A stretch of DNA of 64,000 bases from Druceiella hillmani (GCA_039881145.1 JAYKKI010000007.1:37652501-37716500); one strand, 5' to 3'. Numbered from the stretch's first letter, positions 12,895 to 27,110 are shown. Numbers and translations: made by a program. The notes: a model not told the origin generated them from the letters alone.

Positions 12895-13020
12895 TTTTAG
12901 GGTTCTGTTGCGAAATTGCCAAAATGGAACACTAATGGACTGACTCTTGTGAAAAAAGTTCATAGGAATACTAATGGTTCTATTGAAAAATTGCTAAATG
13001 GAACACTAATGGAGTTTTAA
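12895..13020 (+). repeat. GGGTTCCGT-family fragment, partly duplicated
   Basis: TAGGGTTCTGTTGCGAAATT followed by GGAACACTAATGG, then a second diverged round ending in GGAACACTAATGG at about 13015. Resembles the 3' end of the dispersed repeat seen at 7005, 26870, 33945 and 48485. Confidence 0.45.
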
Positions 13021-16000
13021 TTTTTGCTCAGAGAAAAATTATGGTGTCCAAATTATAAATGTAAAGTATACAAATTGAATTTTAATTTTGGTAATAAATT
13101 TAAACAAATATTTCATGGCTATCGCGTACCATACCCGATAGCTATGAAAGGTTTGTTGTCAGAAGTGAAATTTATTGAAGTACGAATTGAACCAACGTAT
13201 AGTATCCATGTATATTTTTTATGAATTTTTTAAAACATTTTTCAGAAAAAACGCTTCAAAATGACTAATTCTTATTCTTTTCACCAAAAGGATCACCCAG
13301 TAAATTTCAAGTAATGATCGACATTGGAGATTAGGTATGGATTGAACCGAAATGACTGGGTGAAATTAATTATTTTTGTTTTTTCCTGTTTTATTCGTTT
13401 GTTATTTTGTATACTTTCCAGAACTAATAAATAGATTTATGAAAACCTCATACAAATTCGTTTCAGAAAATATGATCATTTTTAAAATGAAATATGTAAT
13501 ATAGTACTCATTATTCACCACTTATATATGACACTTATTTAACAGTTCAAAAAAATTCAAGCGGTTTAAATCAAAGTGACTTTTCAGATAAACATACTGT
13601 GTTTACTATTTCTTATTACAGTTATTAATATTCATAACAGTTACATACAACAATATTTTGTATTTGTAAAGATGATCACCATTTTTGAAATGAAATATGC
13701 ATTATTTTTCTTACGTTCTGCTATATTGAACATTATGTTCTCACCCAACCATTAATCTAAATTAATCTTGCCTTTTAGTCATATGCTAATATGTTTTAGG
13801 TAAATTATTTATTTTCGCGAACAATTAATATTACTTGATTCATAAAATAATTCTTTATGTAAAAAAAAATTTAATTCATCACGTTTCTAAAAAAGAATTT
13901 AAAAATTTTAAATAATTTGTCCTTGCCCCATAAACATACCCGATACAGATTTATATCCCCATACATATTCCCAGAAACTTGTTATTACCAATTTTATATA
14001 GCTATGAAAATACTTCTAAGATCTGAACCGAAAAACGTGAGGTGCAGGCATAGTGTAGAAGTAGCTGTCGTTGAGAAAAATCGTTGAGAAAGACTACATA
14101 TATATGAAAGACTTTAAATGTAAATATATTCTTACAAAGCACCCTTATGCGAAGGGTAGTTTGAAGTTTCTTTGTTAAGTTTCTCTACATATTGTATAAA
14201 ACAGATGCATAACAAATTCGAATTAATTAATTGTAACGAATGAGCAATTTAATCATAATGAGTGAAAATCTGAGCCACGGAAACGAAGACATGAAGCATA
14301 CAGTCGGTTTGAAATAAAATTAATGGGTGGAAAACGTGAGAAAGATAACAATTTTAGTCACCATGATGAATTATTCGTTAACTAATTTCTTTTATTTATT
14401 ATAAACTTTAACGTGCAGATATAAAACGTCGATGAACTTTTTTCACAAAAGTAATCTATTTCAAGTCCTTTATATTCTAACACCATATATTGAGAGATAA
14501 ATTTTGTGGAAGACTGTAATGAGAGTATCAGTGTAAAATGGCAAAGGTAGAAAGGTTCGATTGGATTCTAGATTTTCCTCGAAATTGATATTCCCTATAA
14601 AAATTTATTTATTGTATATTCCACTCCCTTGAACATTTAATGATTAAATAAATTTGAAGGGATCTGATATTCAATGAATTTGAAAAACCCATTCAGAAAA
14701 TTAAGTGGAAAAAACCTAAATTGTTACTCTGCCATTTTCAGGCTTCTTTTCACTTTGTCTCAACTGAATAGGAAAATTTGGGGCTTCCATTGAAAATATG
14801 AAAAATCATCTATACTTTTTTAAAATTTTATTTCTAGACATTTTATAAATTTTTATATAAAATATACAAAATAAACGAACATTGAAATGAAATGAACTGA
14901 CTGAATTTCAAGCCAAAGGTTTTAGTTAAAACATATGCCTGCAGAGTATATTTTAGTCGTGCAGTATATCTTAAATTAATATCATACTAAGCTCATATAA
15001 AGACACCAAGTATTATAACCTACAAATAAAAAAAAAGAAATAAATTTATTTTAATCCAATTAATTAAGGTATCTTTTTTGCTTAGTAATAGTACACCAGT
15101 AATGGTAGCTGTTATTAGTTTTTGTTTAACACTTTTTACCAAGTAAAAAGTAGTTTGTAAATCGACACAGAACAAGCCTTCACAAGATTTCATCTTGGTA
15201 TATAAAAGAATTCTACTCGCAAAAGTTCCAATAAAAAGGGCCCATACTAACCTTTGCATCTTCAACATATGAAAAGAAAATTAACAGTAAATTTAAAAGT
15301 AAAAAGTAAACAAAAATAAAAACAAATACGCCTTCATGTACTCGAGGAGAAGTAATACATTCCTAATTTAAAAATAAAAGTACTCCTGTCTGAGTGTTTG
15401 AAAGATTGGTCTAATACTGCACGTGGCATTACTTGAAAAAAGTAGATCGATCAGCTAAAAGAGGATGTGATATAATAAATATTGTCTTGATCGGGTAAAC
15501 GACTCTCGAAAATAACATGATATTTATCACATTAATTGTTCAGATTAGCATGAAATCTTTATTTTTGTCCTTTTTTATATTTATGCTTTAATTGCTTCCT
15601 CAAGTGTATGATACACTTGAAATATATTTATCTAAACATCCTAGACTTTAAATATGGATTCGCTGAATGATAGCGGTATGATAAACTTGTTCTAATCAAT
15701 TACAGACGATTTATCAAATAAACTTTGTAAAAAATTCATCTTATCAGACCTATATTGATAAATAATATTGACAATATCAGTAGAGGATACCCGGATCACC
15801 TCCAAATATGGTCACACTGCATTAATGTTGGTCACTTAAGAAAAGATTATATCATAGCAAAATGGATGTGATTACATTATGTCATTATATCAAAGAGGAT
15901 ACGCATAAATATATTAATAATCAAAGGCTCGTGCTATAATGTACCACCCGGACATTATTAGAAAATAACATTGATAAACTCTAATAGGATTTCACAATAC

Positions 16001-17765
16001 GAACGAGCAACATATTATCCTACGATCCATCAGACAATTTTAGTGGAAGACAACCCACATAATAAACGTCGCACAAAAGAAGGCAATCCACTTAATAGAT
16101 TTACTCAATATCTGTAACCTGAATGTTCAAATATAGAGAAAGGAAGATGTTCAAATATAGAGATTTGAGACAAGTAGCGAAAATATTGTTGGATAAAAAA
16201 AGTTAGACTTGTACCGATAGTACACATGGCACCGGTATCGTACCCATTTTGCATGGTACTTTGATCCTATACTTAATTTCTGAAACTTGTATAATATTTC
16301 AAACCAGATTTCCTTAACACCTATCGCTCAGTCAGGTAGTCCTTAGACATTGACTGAGTCAACACGGTACATGTTTATAAAAATAATAGTGTAATATCAA
16401 GTCTAATATAACAATTGTAAGTATCGAAAGTCATTTTCTTCGAACAGAAGTCAGAAAACGAAAAAGAAGTCTTCAATCGTGGTACACAACATTAATATTT
16501 GACAATACATTCAAGATGGTATTTGAACCAACTGTAAAATATTTTGCTCAACATACATCCAATCTATTAGAGAATTAGGTTTTTTCAATATGCACTTGTA
16601 ATAAAATGATATTGAAACCACATCTGTGCTTGAAACTTCTTAATTTCGTACTTAATAAGATTACTCAACGCCTAAGATAAGAATAGTTGACATTATCACT
16701 AACTCTACTATTATATAATTAATCGACAACGCCTTTTTATAAGACATCAACTTAAAAGTGTAGTTTCAAAATTATACGCTAGGTGACAGTATTGTATTTG
16801 TTTTAAATTTTATAACGAATTTATATTTACATATAAGTAGTTAGAGTACCTTCACTCAACAAAACATTAATCTAACCTATTCGGTACACTTCCGAGGGAG
16901 AAAAATTGTACACGACTTTTTCTTGCGGGAGGTAAATTTCTTCAGATAAGTTTAAATTTTTTTGATAATAAATTATTAAAAAGGCATTAAAATAGAAATT
17001 AAGTGTTTAAGGAAGCAAACGCTTGTAAGGTAAAACTATTCAACTTGAATATAAAATAAATTTCTTCAACCTGAATGTAATATTCATAATTTAAAATTTT
17101 AGAAAAATGGAAACTGGAATTTATAAACACTCTTGTAGATGCTTGTTAATAAGTTTACATACTAATTATACTTAACTGCAGAATACGGTATTATCACCAA
17201 TTACTCCGATTACATCTTATTGTGATGAATTTTTCTCTGATGTATATTTTATTAAGAAGTTTTACTATAATTTTTTGGTGAAATGGCTTGTATATGTTAT
17301 TCAACGAATGACAAAAGACTTATTTAAATATGAGCAGATTAGTAGAAACATTTGTATGAGTTTCTTTAAGAAAATAAAAATGTTTCTAAAGGCTCGTAAA
17401 TCAATACAAAATATTAGTAAAATATTTTAAAATTAACAAAATAAACACCATGTCATAGTTAGTTATCTAGCTTTAGAGATTTGATAACTTTTAAAATAAA
17501 TGTGTCAATAAATATATTTTACTTCTAAAAAAGTATTTGAAACTTACCAGTCTTAATCTCATGAAGTTTACGTGTAACTTGGTCAACTTTTTTTTCAGAG
17601 CAAAAATTAAAAAGGGACGTAAATCGAAATGTTGGAATCAACATTTTTTTACACTTTATTTATATATTTACTCCAGATCAAAATGAAATGTAAATTTTTA
17701 AAGCAACCAAAATTAACTGAGGACCAGACAAGTGCAGGTGTATTTTTATATTTATACTGTCACAT
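13021..17765. other. Long AT-rich gene-poor stretch
   Basis: No supported gene. Open frames at 13024-13224 and 15020-15268 lack motifs and splice context. Small features: a hairpin at 13111-13149 (TTTCATGGCTATCG against CGATAGCTATGAAA), a 10-bp palindrome at 15600-15620, and a short doubled word GTTCAAATATAGAGA near 16124-16164. Confidence 0.45.
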
Positions 17766-17778
17766 ATTATCTTTCAAT

Positions 17779-18018
17779 ATTGAATATATTTAGTGTTAAT
17801 TTTGTAGAAATTCATAATTCACAATTAAATGAAACTACGTGATGTAGCATTATTTCGACTTCCTTTAAGTTTTTCACCACGACCTGTGTTTCGTTGTTTT
17901 ACTACATCTTCAGGTGTGTTATTAGCAAAAGATCCCAGGTCGGTCATGGTTAGGTCGAGGTAAAGAACTTAAAGAAAGTAGAAATAATATTACATCACGT
18001 AGTTTCATTTACTTGTAA
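17779..18018 (-). repeat. Snapback repeat, copy 2 (diverged arms)
   Basis: Inverse orientation to copies 1 and 3: the tail comes first (ATTGAATATATTTAGTG), then the arm from CACAATTAAATGAAAC, a centre near GCAAAAGATC, and the opposite arm ending GTAGTTTCATTTACTTGTAA. The arms are only partly complementary. Flanks ATCTTTCAAT and ATTTTTCAAT are a likely decayed target duplication. Confidence 0.85.
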
Positions 18019-19780
18019 ATTTTTCAATATCTTTACAATTCAATGTGTGAGACAATCTGTGATGGAGCATGATATTAAAAAACATGTGTTGGTAGCTCGT
18101 TATTTCATATTGAAACGAAATAAAGTATCTGTTTATTTTTACTATAATAAATAAATTCAAATCTACCAAATGTTCAATGCGGCATGGTTTCGTTCATTTT
18201 GATTCATTTTACATTTCTATGTTAACGTTTTCATTAAAAAATGATTACAACAATCATATTAAGAACTTGCTATTGATCTCATATTCTGTCCGAATCAGCA
18301 TTCTTTCAAATTTATAAATTTTACATCGTATTTACGTTACAAGGTATCTCTTAAATTTCCATTAGTTTAGTGTTTATTATCTCTAATGAACCTTAAGTAA
18401 ACTCTTGAAATTTTATTCACTTTAGATTGAGAGTGTAAATTTATACACTAAACAATTATATGAAGTACTTCACGATAATTCGATAAAAAATAAACTATAA
18501 GGGTGCATTGTCATTTAATGTTATAAGTTCTCATATTTTCGACGTAGGTTACATTATATTGAACATATGAGAAACTGTAATATTGAATGACAACGTAATT
18601 TTGTAGATTACTTTTTATTGTAAGTGCATATAGATAACTTATTACTACAGGAGCAATCTCTTCCGGGCAACCATAACAATCAGTGAGTGTAACATCTCAC
18701 ATGTTTCAATACATAATAATAATAATACATTTAAAACTCACGTAATAAATTATAATACAAAATATTGACACGAGTTAGGGTGGAATAAGGAAAGTTTAGG
18801 GCTGCAGAAGGATTAGGGTTTAGAAGAGGTAGTGTTTTTTCCTATTTCCTTGAAAACATTTATCGAGGTTATTTTCCTGATATTAGAATCTAGTTGTTTC
18901 CAAAGTTTTTTTTGCTATTTCGACGGTAAATATTTTTTTGTAAAAGCTAGAGGTATGTTTGTTAGCAAGAAGGGCGAAGAAGCTTACAAAGCCCAAGACT
19001 GCGTGTAAACAAATTTTAATTTTTCAATAAAATCATATAATAGATTTTGTACTCAATAATTTTATGTAAATAAATATTTATATAATATAATAATTTAAAA
19101 ATTCAATTATTTAACAAAGTTTCAAATCTAAACAAAGTTATTTTGAAATAAAAACAAATAATATGGAACCCAGGTAGCTCGACCGATTCTAGAAATATTA
19201 GTCGAATATCGGTCGTCGCCTTCAGATATTATTGGTGAATATATGAGACTATTATGAGACTTGTATAATTCAAAAATTTCCTCAGTTTGTCGTCACGCAA
19301 TTCTTTTTGTTAAATTGTTGTTCGGTAATAACAAACGCTTCTCAATAAACAGATTGAGAATTTCAACGGCCGTAATGTTCGCTGACAAGCACTACGCCTA
19401 TATACTGAAGTGTGAAATATTTAAAGTTATTTTAAAAAATACTTGACACTTTGCCACTTAAACAACATGCTATTAGATTTGAACTGAAATAAAATATTTG
19501 CATAAAATTTAAACTATGAATTATTTTAAAAACTCAACATTATTATCGAATTATTACACGACGAATTACTTCGCTGCTCTGCCGTCAAAAACTAAATGTT
19601 ATTCCTGTATTAAAAAAAATAATGAAGAAAATGAACTTTTTTGTATTTTTCTCAATTGTCTATTGGTTTTTTTCCATATTATTTTATAAGCCCTACTTTT
19701 TTTACAATCTATAAAGTTGGCAAGCTACAGTAAATTATGTTTATACCTGTATATGTCTTTCAATTAGTTTATTTTTAAAC
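18019..19780. other. AT-rich intergenic DNA
   Basis: Nothing recognisable; short open frames only, no repeats shared with the rest of the window that I could see. Confidence 0.45.
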
Positions 19781-20072
19781 AAACAATTCCTAATTAAATG
19801 AAACTACGTGATGTAGTATTATTTCTACTATCTTTAATTTCTTTACCACGACCTAGGTTTCGTTGTATTACAACATCTTCAGGTGGGATATTAGCAAAGT
19901 ATCTTTGCTAATATCCCACCTGAAGATGTTGTAATACAACGAAACCTAGGTCGTGGTAAAGAAATTAAAGATAGTAGAAATAATACTACATCACGTAGTT
20001 TCATTTAATTGTGAATAATGAATTTCTACAAAATTAACGCCAAATATATTCAATATTTGAAAACAATTCCTA
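19781..20072 (+). repeat. Snapback repeat, copy 3 (perfect hairpin with 12-bp target duplication)
   Basis: Element 19793-20060. Positions 19792-19899 are perfectly complementary to 19903-20010 (108 bp, 3-nt loop). A unique tail (20011-20060) with the words AATTTCTACAAAATTAACGCC and CCAAATATATTCAATAT follows. Exactly the same 12 bp, AAACAATTCCTA, flank both sides (19781-19792 and 20061-20072). No coding capacity. Perfect arms imply recent formation or arm-to-arm copying. Confidence 0.93.
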
Positions 20073-20800
20073 GTCAATTATTTAAATATAAATTTATGGT
20101 CAAAAGAATACTAAACCAAATAGAAATGAGGAGGCCAAGTCCTGTGTGCCATCTATTGCATTTAAACGAAACTACGTCGTCAATCACATGGCCGTCTTTA
20201 TACGACCGTAGATATAGCTTATATAATTTTTTACCCATATGTTGATACGCCAATGCTTAATAAATATTAAAAATAATGGGAAAATGTGTAAAGTAACGGG
20301 AAAAGTAACTCTGTATAATAAAACTTAATAATAATAAGTACATGCCACTGGCCTTACATTAGGTAGAAATGTCACGAAATATTAAAAATGTATGTGGCTT
20401 AACTATCTCATTTTCATTTTGTGCCAATCAATTTGAAGTTATTTCCGTATCAGGAGGTTATGTCTTAATTGTTTTATTTGACTTTTATTTTATATGAACA
20501 CAAAATGCCATCCTCAGCAATGTGAAAATCTATAAATCCTACCTCACTTTCAGCAAAAGTGAAGGAATAACATTGCAGAGACTGGCATTCAAATATCATT
20601 ATTGTAATATCTCTAAATAATAATAAATTTATTTTGAATATTCAAGTGTAACATATTTTTTAGAACACAAGAGTAACAAAGATACTTAAATAAAATCGGT
20701 ACAAATAAACGCGATAATATTTTTTTCTCCATTTTCCCGACTCCATTTCTACGACATGGTTATCGGCGACTTTAGTGGTGATGAAAAGTTTAAGAATAAT
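20073..20800. other. AT-rich intergenic DNA
   Basis: No supported feature; the 75-codon frame at 20018-20245 starts in the snapback tail and is not a gene. Confidence 0.5.
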
Positions 20801-20807
20801 AAAATAT

Positions 20808-20867
20808 AAATTGCCTTAAGATCATAAGAAATGTATTTTACATTTTTTATGATCTTAAGACAATTTA
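20808..20867. repeat. 20-bp inverted repeat (hairpin)
   Basis: 20808-20827 pairs with 20848-20867 with one mismatch; ATGTA/TACAT inside the loop can extend the pairing. Confidence 0.8.
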
Positions 20868-20869
20868 TT

Positions 20870-21423
20870 TTTTTTCATGTTGTATATATTTTTTTATGTT
20901 GCATAATACTCTCCATCTACACGTAAGTACATATCTACGGCATGTTTTTGATAATATTTTACCACGTTCTCGTGTTTTTTTATTATTTTAGTTTAAAACA
21001 TTTGTTTACTTATTTAGCGCAAAATGAGTGAAATTCTATATATATAGAAACAAACCGACTTAATCAGGATCATATAAAAATTTGTTTACATAATGCAAAT
21101 TTTTGACAAGAAATTTATAGCAATACACTTCAAAGGTTAGTGCTATATGCAAATATTATTAAATCGTCCTGAATCACATTATGCTTTCGAGTTCTATTTA
21201 CCATTAGAAAAAAAATCCCTTTCTAATTGTTTACTGGAAGTGTTATTTGCAAGATCACTGTCTAGAAAATTTGTTGATTTTGTTCTCTAACTAAAAGCAG
21301 TGCTTTCAAATATTAGCTATATTAACACTCTTGAGTCCACATACACATATACATGCACATACAAAATAGAGGATATTTTATAGAATAATTAAAAACACAA
21401 CATGCGTATGAGCGTGTGCGTCT

Positions 21424-21425
<2 letters not shown>
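20870..21425. other. AT-rich intergenic DNA
   Basis: Nothing recognisable. Confidence 0.5.

Positions 21426-21426
<1 letters not shown>

Positions 21427-21487
<61 letters not shown>
21427..21487. repeat. (TA)n microsatellite
   Basis: About 30 uninterrupted AT/TA units. Confidence 0.97.
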
Positions 21488-21490
<3 letters not shown>

Positions 21491-23035
21491 TAGGTCATAT
21501 AAGGCGTTGGCTATATTTAAACACTTAATGGCTTAAACCTATGAATATTTTCAATTTAAATTCTCGATTTTAAGTTAATTTGTTTAGTCGTTTTCGAGGT
21601 ATTCATTTTGATTCTAAGGTTCCTATTTGTCTGGCTCCCTACTGAACAATAAATTTTCAAATATGAAAGTAAAGAAAAATTAATATTTAAAAAAGTAATG
21701 TGTGGAAAAACGTCCTTACAAGGTCACGACGTTGGTATTCATATATGTATCTACTGGAAATAAAGCTATTTTTTCAAGGAATGAAAATAATGTGTATTAA
21801 ACATTATTAATAACCGATGGTAAGAAACATATTTTTACTAATCAAGCTTTGATAACCACATTTCATATAAACATCGTCATTATATTTTTCTAGTTGATCT
21901 TCTATTTCATAAGCTGTGTACCTCAGCCTTATCATTGTAACAACAATTAACAATAGTTATAGAGAATTTATTTTTGTTATATATTGTAATTCTTTCCAGA
22001 ATCTCTTAATTTTTTCGTTGCTTTAATGGAGCGATATTTTTCACTGATATTTTTAATCCTATTAACTCATCATTTGTAATAACGTTGATAAAAAAATTTA
22101 TTTAAATTTCGAAAATTGAACTTTTGGTGATTCATTTAATTTGCTTGAATTTATTACTTATTTTTACAAGTTGGCTGCAATTTTATAATAGTATGTATAA
22201 GGAGAAAATAATTTAACACGTGACAATTTTCGTTCAAAGATTTGATATGATTTTCATTATGTTCTCAATCAACAATAAAATTACGATCACCTACCAAAGA
22301 ATTCAGGCCTTGATATAAGTAAGCATAGACAACGAACCATTAGACATTAAATCGTAAGAAAAAATATATGAACAAATACATTCACCTATTACATATACAA
22401 GGCTTCCTTGTGATAGGTGCATATCCCATTATTTGAATGAAGTTCAGAAATAACGTTGCGTTGACTGGAGTATCAAAATGCTAGGAATATTCGATGGAGG
22501 CCACTCAAATCTTAAATTCAACATTATTGCAAGTGATGAACGCAGGATATAATGTTAAGAACGCGAAACTAATATTCGGTTTGTGCTGTGGTATTTGCTT
22601 TCTGAAGAGTTACCCATAAAGGTAAAAAAGGACGAAGTTCTGGAAAGAAAATGACGATTTATTTCTTTGGAAAAATGGGTTTCTATGCAACAATTGTTCT
22701 TGAATATAAAATAATAGTTAATGCACTCTAGTATATCAGACATTGTTAGCTAGTTATTTTGCAATAAGCTCCAGAGTAACCCTCTTGCAATAGAATCCTC
22801 CATTATTAGAAAGCCTCTGCACCCTTAGCCAGAGGAATGACTGAACGTTTGTCTACTTTAACTGTAGAAATTGTGAGTCATCCACCATAAATATCCTACA
22901 TCGTACGCAATTTCTATTTATTCCCAAGTATAAAAATTAACTGCGAGAAATAAAATTCCCAGGTACCGAAGTGGTACTTGCAACCTTTGAACAATGACAG
23001 AGGCGTCCAAATAAAGAGTGGGCTAATTACTTCTC
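21488..23035. other. AT-rich intergenic DNA
   Basis: No supported gene. Open frames on the minus strand at 22555-22743 and 22914-23138 have no recognisable motif. Confidence 0.45.
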
Positions 23036-23039
23036 TCAG

Positions 23040-23068
23040 CGGTTCCATCGAATGAATCGATGGAACCG
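23040..23068. repeat. 12-bp inverted repeat
   Basis: CGGTTCCATCGA pairs with TCGATGGAACCG across 5 nt. The GGTTCC/GGAACC words suggest a relic of the GGGTTCCGT dispersed repeat. Confidence 0.6.
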
Positions 23069-23069
23069 A

Positions 23070-25956
23070 TGGAACTGCAGTTGGTTCTATTTTTAATATT
23101 CTAAAAACTTTCATTGTTGTCTTGTACCTTGTTGACATTGTATTTTGTATACATCCCTTTATTTCTGCGACGGAACCAATCTGAAGAGAAATTCAACAAA
23201 AACATATGACTGGGTGAACTTAAATATTGAATGCTAGACATTGACTATCAGAATTTAGAACTAAACTTCAAATCCAATATAATAAAATAGCTAGTGTGAA
23301 ACAGGTAACTTCATATGCAAACAATGTTTATTATGAAAAATTATTAAAAAAAATTACATAAAAATAGTTCTACATAGGCATCTTGATACATATGGTGTAT
23401 TTAATAATCATACCACGGTAATGAATAATTTTATATAACAGATTTTCAGTTCGAAAGTAAGTGATTTTGAAGGAAGTTATAAGAAATATGAAAAAATCGA
23501 CGGGGTTTAACTATGTATTTCAATAAAAAATATATGATGAATGTATTCTGAGAAAATTATATGAGGGAAAAAGTACCAAGTAACTAATGATATCACTGAA
23601 CTTATCATGCGATTAACTTTTGAAATGTGAAATTTTATTGAATATTTAATTTGATATGAATAGTTGTTCCCATATATTTAAAAGCAGAAAAATTTAGAAT
23701 ATATACTCGAAATTATTTTCTCACTTATTGAAAATGTTCATCTACCACCTACATAACAGGGTTATAAAATATGTAATAAACACACTTATTAAAGAAAACT
23801 AGTGCAAAGCTGCAACAAAATAAAATTGCGTATGCAATGATCGTTTTGTATATCTTTATTATAGTAATATTTTTATATTAAAGACAATAACAAATTCATA
23901 TATTAAATAGAAAGGTATAAAATGAGGTTTTCCAACTTAATTTTCTTTTTCACTAATATCTCCATTTATGTAGCGTAGTACATAGTTGTAATATTTCATG
24001 TAATTTGTCGAGATAGAGAAGACTAGACTGGATGTGGCATTATTTCAACGTGCGGCACTTGTATATGCGTTTAAATACTAACATATGGTTATTGTAAATT
24101 ACGATAGAGTTTTTATATTACATCAACATCGGGGGCTTTGTTAGAATGTAACTTCAAGAACTCATTTGGGAAGAATGTACATTAGAATCTTTTTACCATG
24201 AATTTATGACTCTCTAATATCTATAAATGGAATGAGATTTATATTTGGTATGTACATATTTAATGTATTGCGTATTTTTAATATATTTTATTTACGTGAT
24301 AAGCACGTTCCTTTTACAAAATAATTAACATCATGATACTCTGGGATTTATTTTTGTCGTGCGTTAAAAATTAAAAGGTGCAAAAACTAACCTAACTTTC
24401 TTGTAAAGAAATGAAAACTTATTTAATTTTTTTCTTTGATTATTAGTATATAATTAAATTATTTTTCATAACTATTTCTATGAAAGTTAAACTCACGAAA
24501 ATAGGGGTTGTCTAAAGTTAAATATATCGATTTACATATATTATCTACGTATCTTTGTTTTTAATAGAATATATTCATAATTACTATTAAAATAGTGGTT
24601 ATAATAAAATTCTGCTATATATATATATATATTGACTTTGTTTATTCAAAAAAATTTCATTAAACATGAACTGAAAAATTTCATAGTACAGGCAATAAAA
24701 TCACCTTCCAATTATGTATTTTATACTTAAAAGGATTAAAATATGTATAGCCATAAAAGAGTACACTTCGCTAATCATTCTATAACTGATGTAAATAATT
24801 TCTAGCTTTAGTTTATTATACTTATGTTCAATAATATATGCAGGTCTATTATTTATACTTGTGTTAATTAATTCATGCAGGTTTTAAATAAGAAATGATG
24901 AAATATTTTGACATCAGTTGCGGTTGTTCGGCATCCACAATCTATCCGAAATATCTATTTCTTCTAACTTACATCTTTGCGACTATATCCTATTGTCCAC
25001 CTTGTTTCACCAATTAGGTAGTTAAAGTATAGTTTTCACCATGATTTTGTACTTAATTCCTACTCCACTTATCTATATGTTATAGGACTCTGAACTATTA
25101 AAAAAAAATCAAATTGTTTTCTATATTCATAATAATAACGAAATTTTTCATTTTCGCAATCTGAAAAGTAAAACATATTGTATTTCCATGGTAAATGATC
25201 CAAGGGATAAACAATTGCCAAACAATATACTTATTACATTTGTAAATAAAAAAAATTGGGTTTAAAACTCTGGTTTTTCTTTTATCAATAGATTTTATGA
25301 TATATATATATATAATTTCTTTTTGTTTTCAAACGACCCGTGAGGAATTATTTTTATAATCATACTCAAGTTACGATTACCTTATTCAATAACATTCAAG
25401 CCTTAATGGGCCGAGCACATGATACTGTCTTATGTCATGATGTCATCCAAATAATAATTCCTTAGAATTACATTCACAAATTTAATCTCATATCAATCGA
25501 ACATTTTATACAAAAGTACTTGAGTTGTAAGCAATTTAATATTGAAATAAATAATTTCGAAATATTATTATACGATAAGTGAGTTTGTAATATATTTTTA
25601 TATTACCAAGAAACGTACTCAGTACTAGAAAATGAAAATTGGTGAAAAATTGGAGATTCTCCGAAAAGGTAAAAAATTGCAGACAATTTGTAGAGGTATT
25701 CTTTTTTATTTTTTATTGGAAAATTATTTTATCCCAACGCAAATTATAATTGTTGAATCTGATAAAAAATCGTTTATTTTTAACTGATATTTCATTTACA
25801 TACTCGTATGATCGTTCTTTCATCTATATCGACGAAATCCCTTTTTTACGATATTAAAATTTAATGTAAAAAGTTTTATTTTGTACAAGCAAATTATATG
25901 CAAATATTGTGAAATCACATTTTCTCTTATAAGGATAGTTAATTTTTTTGCTCTTC

Positions 25957-25960
<4 letters not shown>
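23070..25960. other. AT-rich gene-poor stretch
   Basis: No gene or element recognised; a short (TA)n lies near 24617-24632. Confidence 0.45.
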
Positions 25961-25963
<3 letters not shown>

Positions 25964-26042
<79 letters not shown>

Positions 26043-26047
26043 TGTGT
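25964..26047. repeat. Compound (TA)n(TG)n microsatellite
   Basis: TA units (25964-26011) pass into TG units (26011-26047). The IYIY and CVCV open frames over it on both strands are artefacts of the repeat. Confidence 0.97.
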
Positions 26048-26236
26048 TTGGATATGCGTGTGTGTATATACAAAAAAGGTATCGGCGAAATTTTTTGAAG
26101 ATAGTCTCCATAACTTCTTGGAAAGAGACCGATTCAAAAAAAATTCCTCATTCCAAAAAAAAAGCGGAGATCCCTGTTACAAAGCGCGAAGATTATAATG
26201 CGATGTTTAAAAATCAATTTATTATATAGTATGCCG

Positions 26237-26314
26237 TAGTGTATTTTGATGGAGTAACATCAAAATACACTAAAGAAAGGTCAATAATGGCAGGGAGCCA
26301 TAATTGACCTTTCT
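26237..26314. repeat. Two adjacent hairpins
   Basis: 26237-26251 pairs perfectly with 26258-26272 (15 bp, 6-nt loop). One base further on, 26274-26291 pairs with 26297-26314 (18 bp, one mismatch, 5-nt loop). Confidence 0.85.
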
Positions 26315-26324
26315 CATTCGCGTG

Positions 26325-26860
26325 ATAACAAGCTTTTCTACTATTTTTCATTACATTTGCAGTATGTTTAGTACATATTTTCTACACATTTTATAAAGTC
26401 CTTAGCCAAGTAGGTTTTTTAATCATAATTGATCTATTAGAGAAAAGACACGTTAATTAAAAACTTTAACACTTTGCGATAATTAAATAAAAATTGAGAA
26501 ATACGTTTAAATAGTACTAGGTACAATTGTCCTTGAAATGTAATATTTTTTAAACGATCTTCCTTTGGACAACTTATCGTAATTACGGAACGAGGTAGAT
26601 GTACTATTTTCAAAACAACTTAGAGTTGTTTAATATTTTATTTTTGTTTCTACGAATAGCTGAATAAATAGAAATTACAATGTAATGTATATTCAGAAAC
26701 CCTGTTTAGTAGGATTAAAACTCATATTTTTTTGATGTTAAATTACGTCTCTAGAACTATGTTACACGATAGTATTTCCCACACGATAAAAAAAATTAAG
26801 CACTGCTTTGTCAACTAAAATTTCCCTAACAGGTAAAATTCAAAAATATTTGTATTGAAA
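26325..26860. other. AT-rich intergenic DNA
   Basis: Nothing recognisable. Confidence 0.5.
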
Positions 26861-26869
26861 TTGTCTATA

Positions 26870-27110
26870 TTATGGAAAATCACATGTTTTTTCGTCAAAC
26901 GGCTTCTGAGAAAAATGGCTGTGACGAATAGATAGACAGACGGGCACAGGAGTAATCTTGTGAGGGGATTTCTTTTCCTTTTGATATATGAAACCCTAAA
27001 ATTCGGTGTAACTAAAATAAAAAGTTCATACAAAAAGCCGAAGTTCAAATAAAAATACCATGTATAGTTCCAGTTATATTTTTGAACTTGTTCGAACAAC
27101 CCTTATTTTG
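26870..27110 (+). repeat. GGGTTCCGT-family SINE-like repeat, copy shared with 55070-55215
   Basis: Words GGCTTCTGAGAAAAATGGC, TGTGACGAATAGATAGACAG, GAGGGGATTTC and AAACCCTAAAATTCGGTGTA mark the family. The downstream part (AATTCGGTGTA to TTTTTGAACTTGTTCG) corresponds to 55120-55215, so this insertion predates the segmental duplication. Confidence 0.65.

Noticed and set aside
15780..16170. A less AT-rich stretch that might be foreign or viral DNA
   Set aside because: No open frame or motif of any viral family; base composition alone is insufficient.
25820..26229. Four overlapping open frames on both strands
   Set aside because: They are translations of the (TA)n(TG)n microsatellite (IYIY, CVCV, HTHT).
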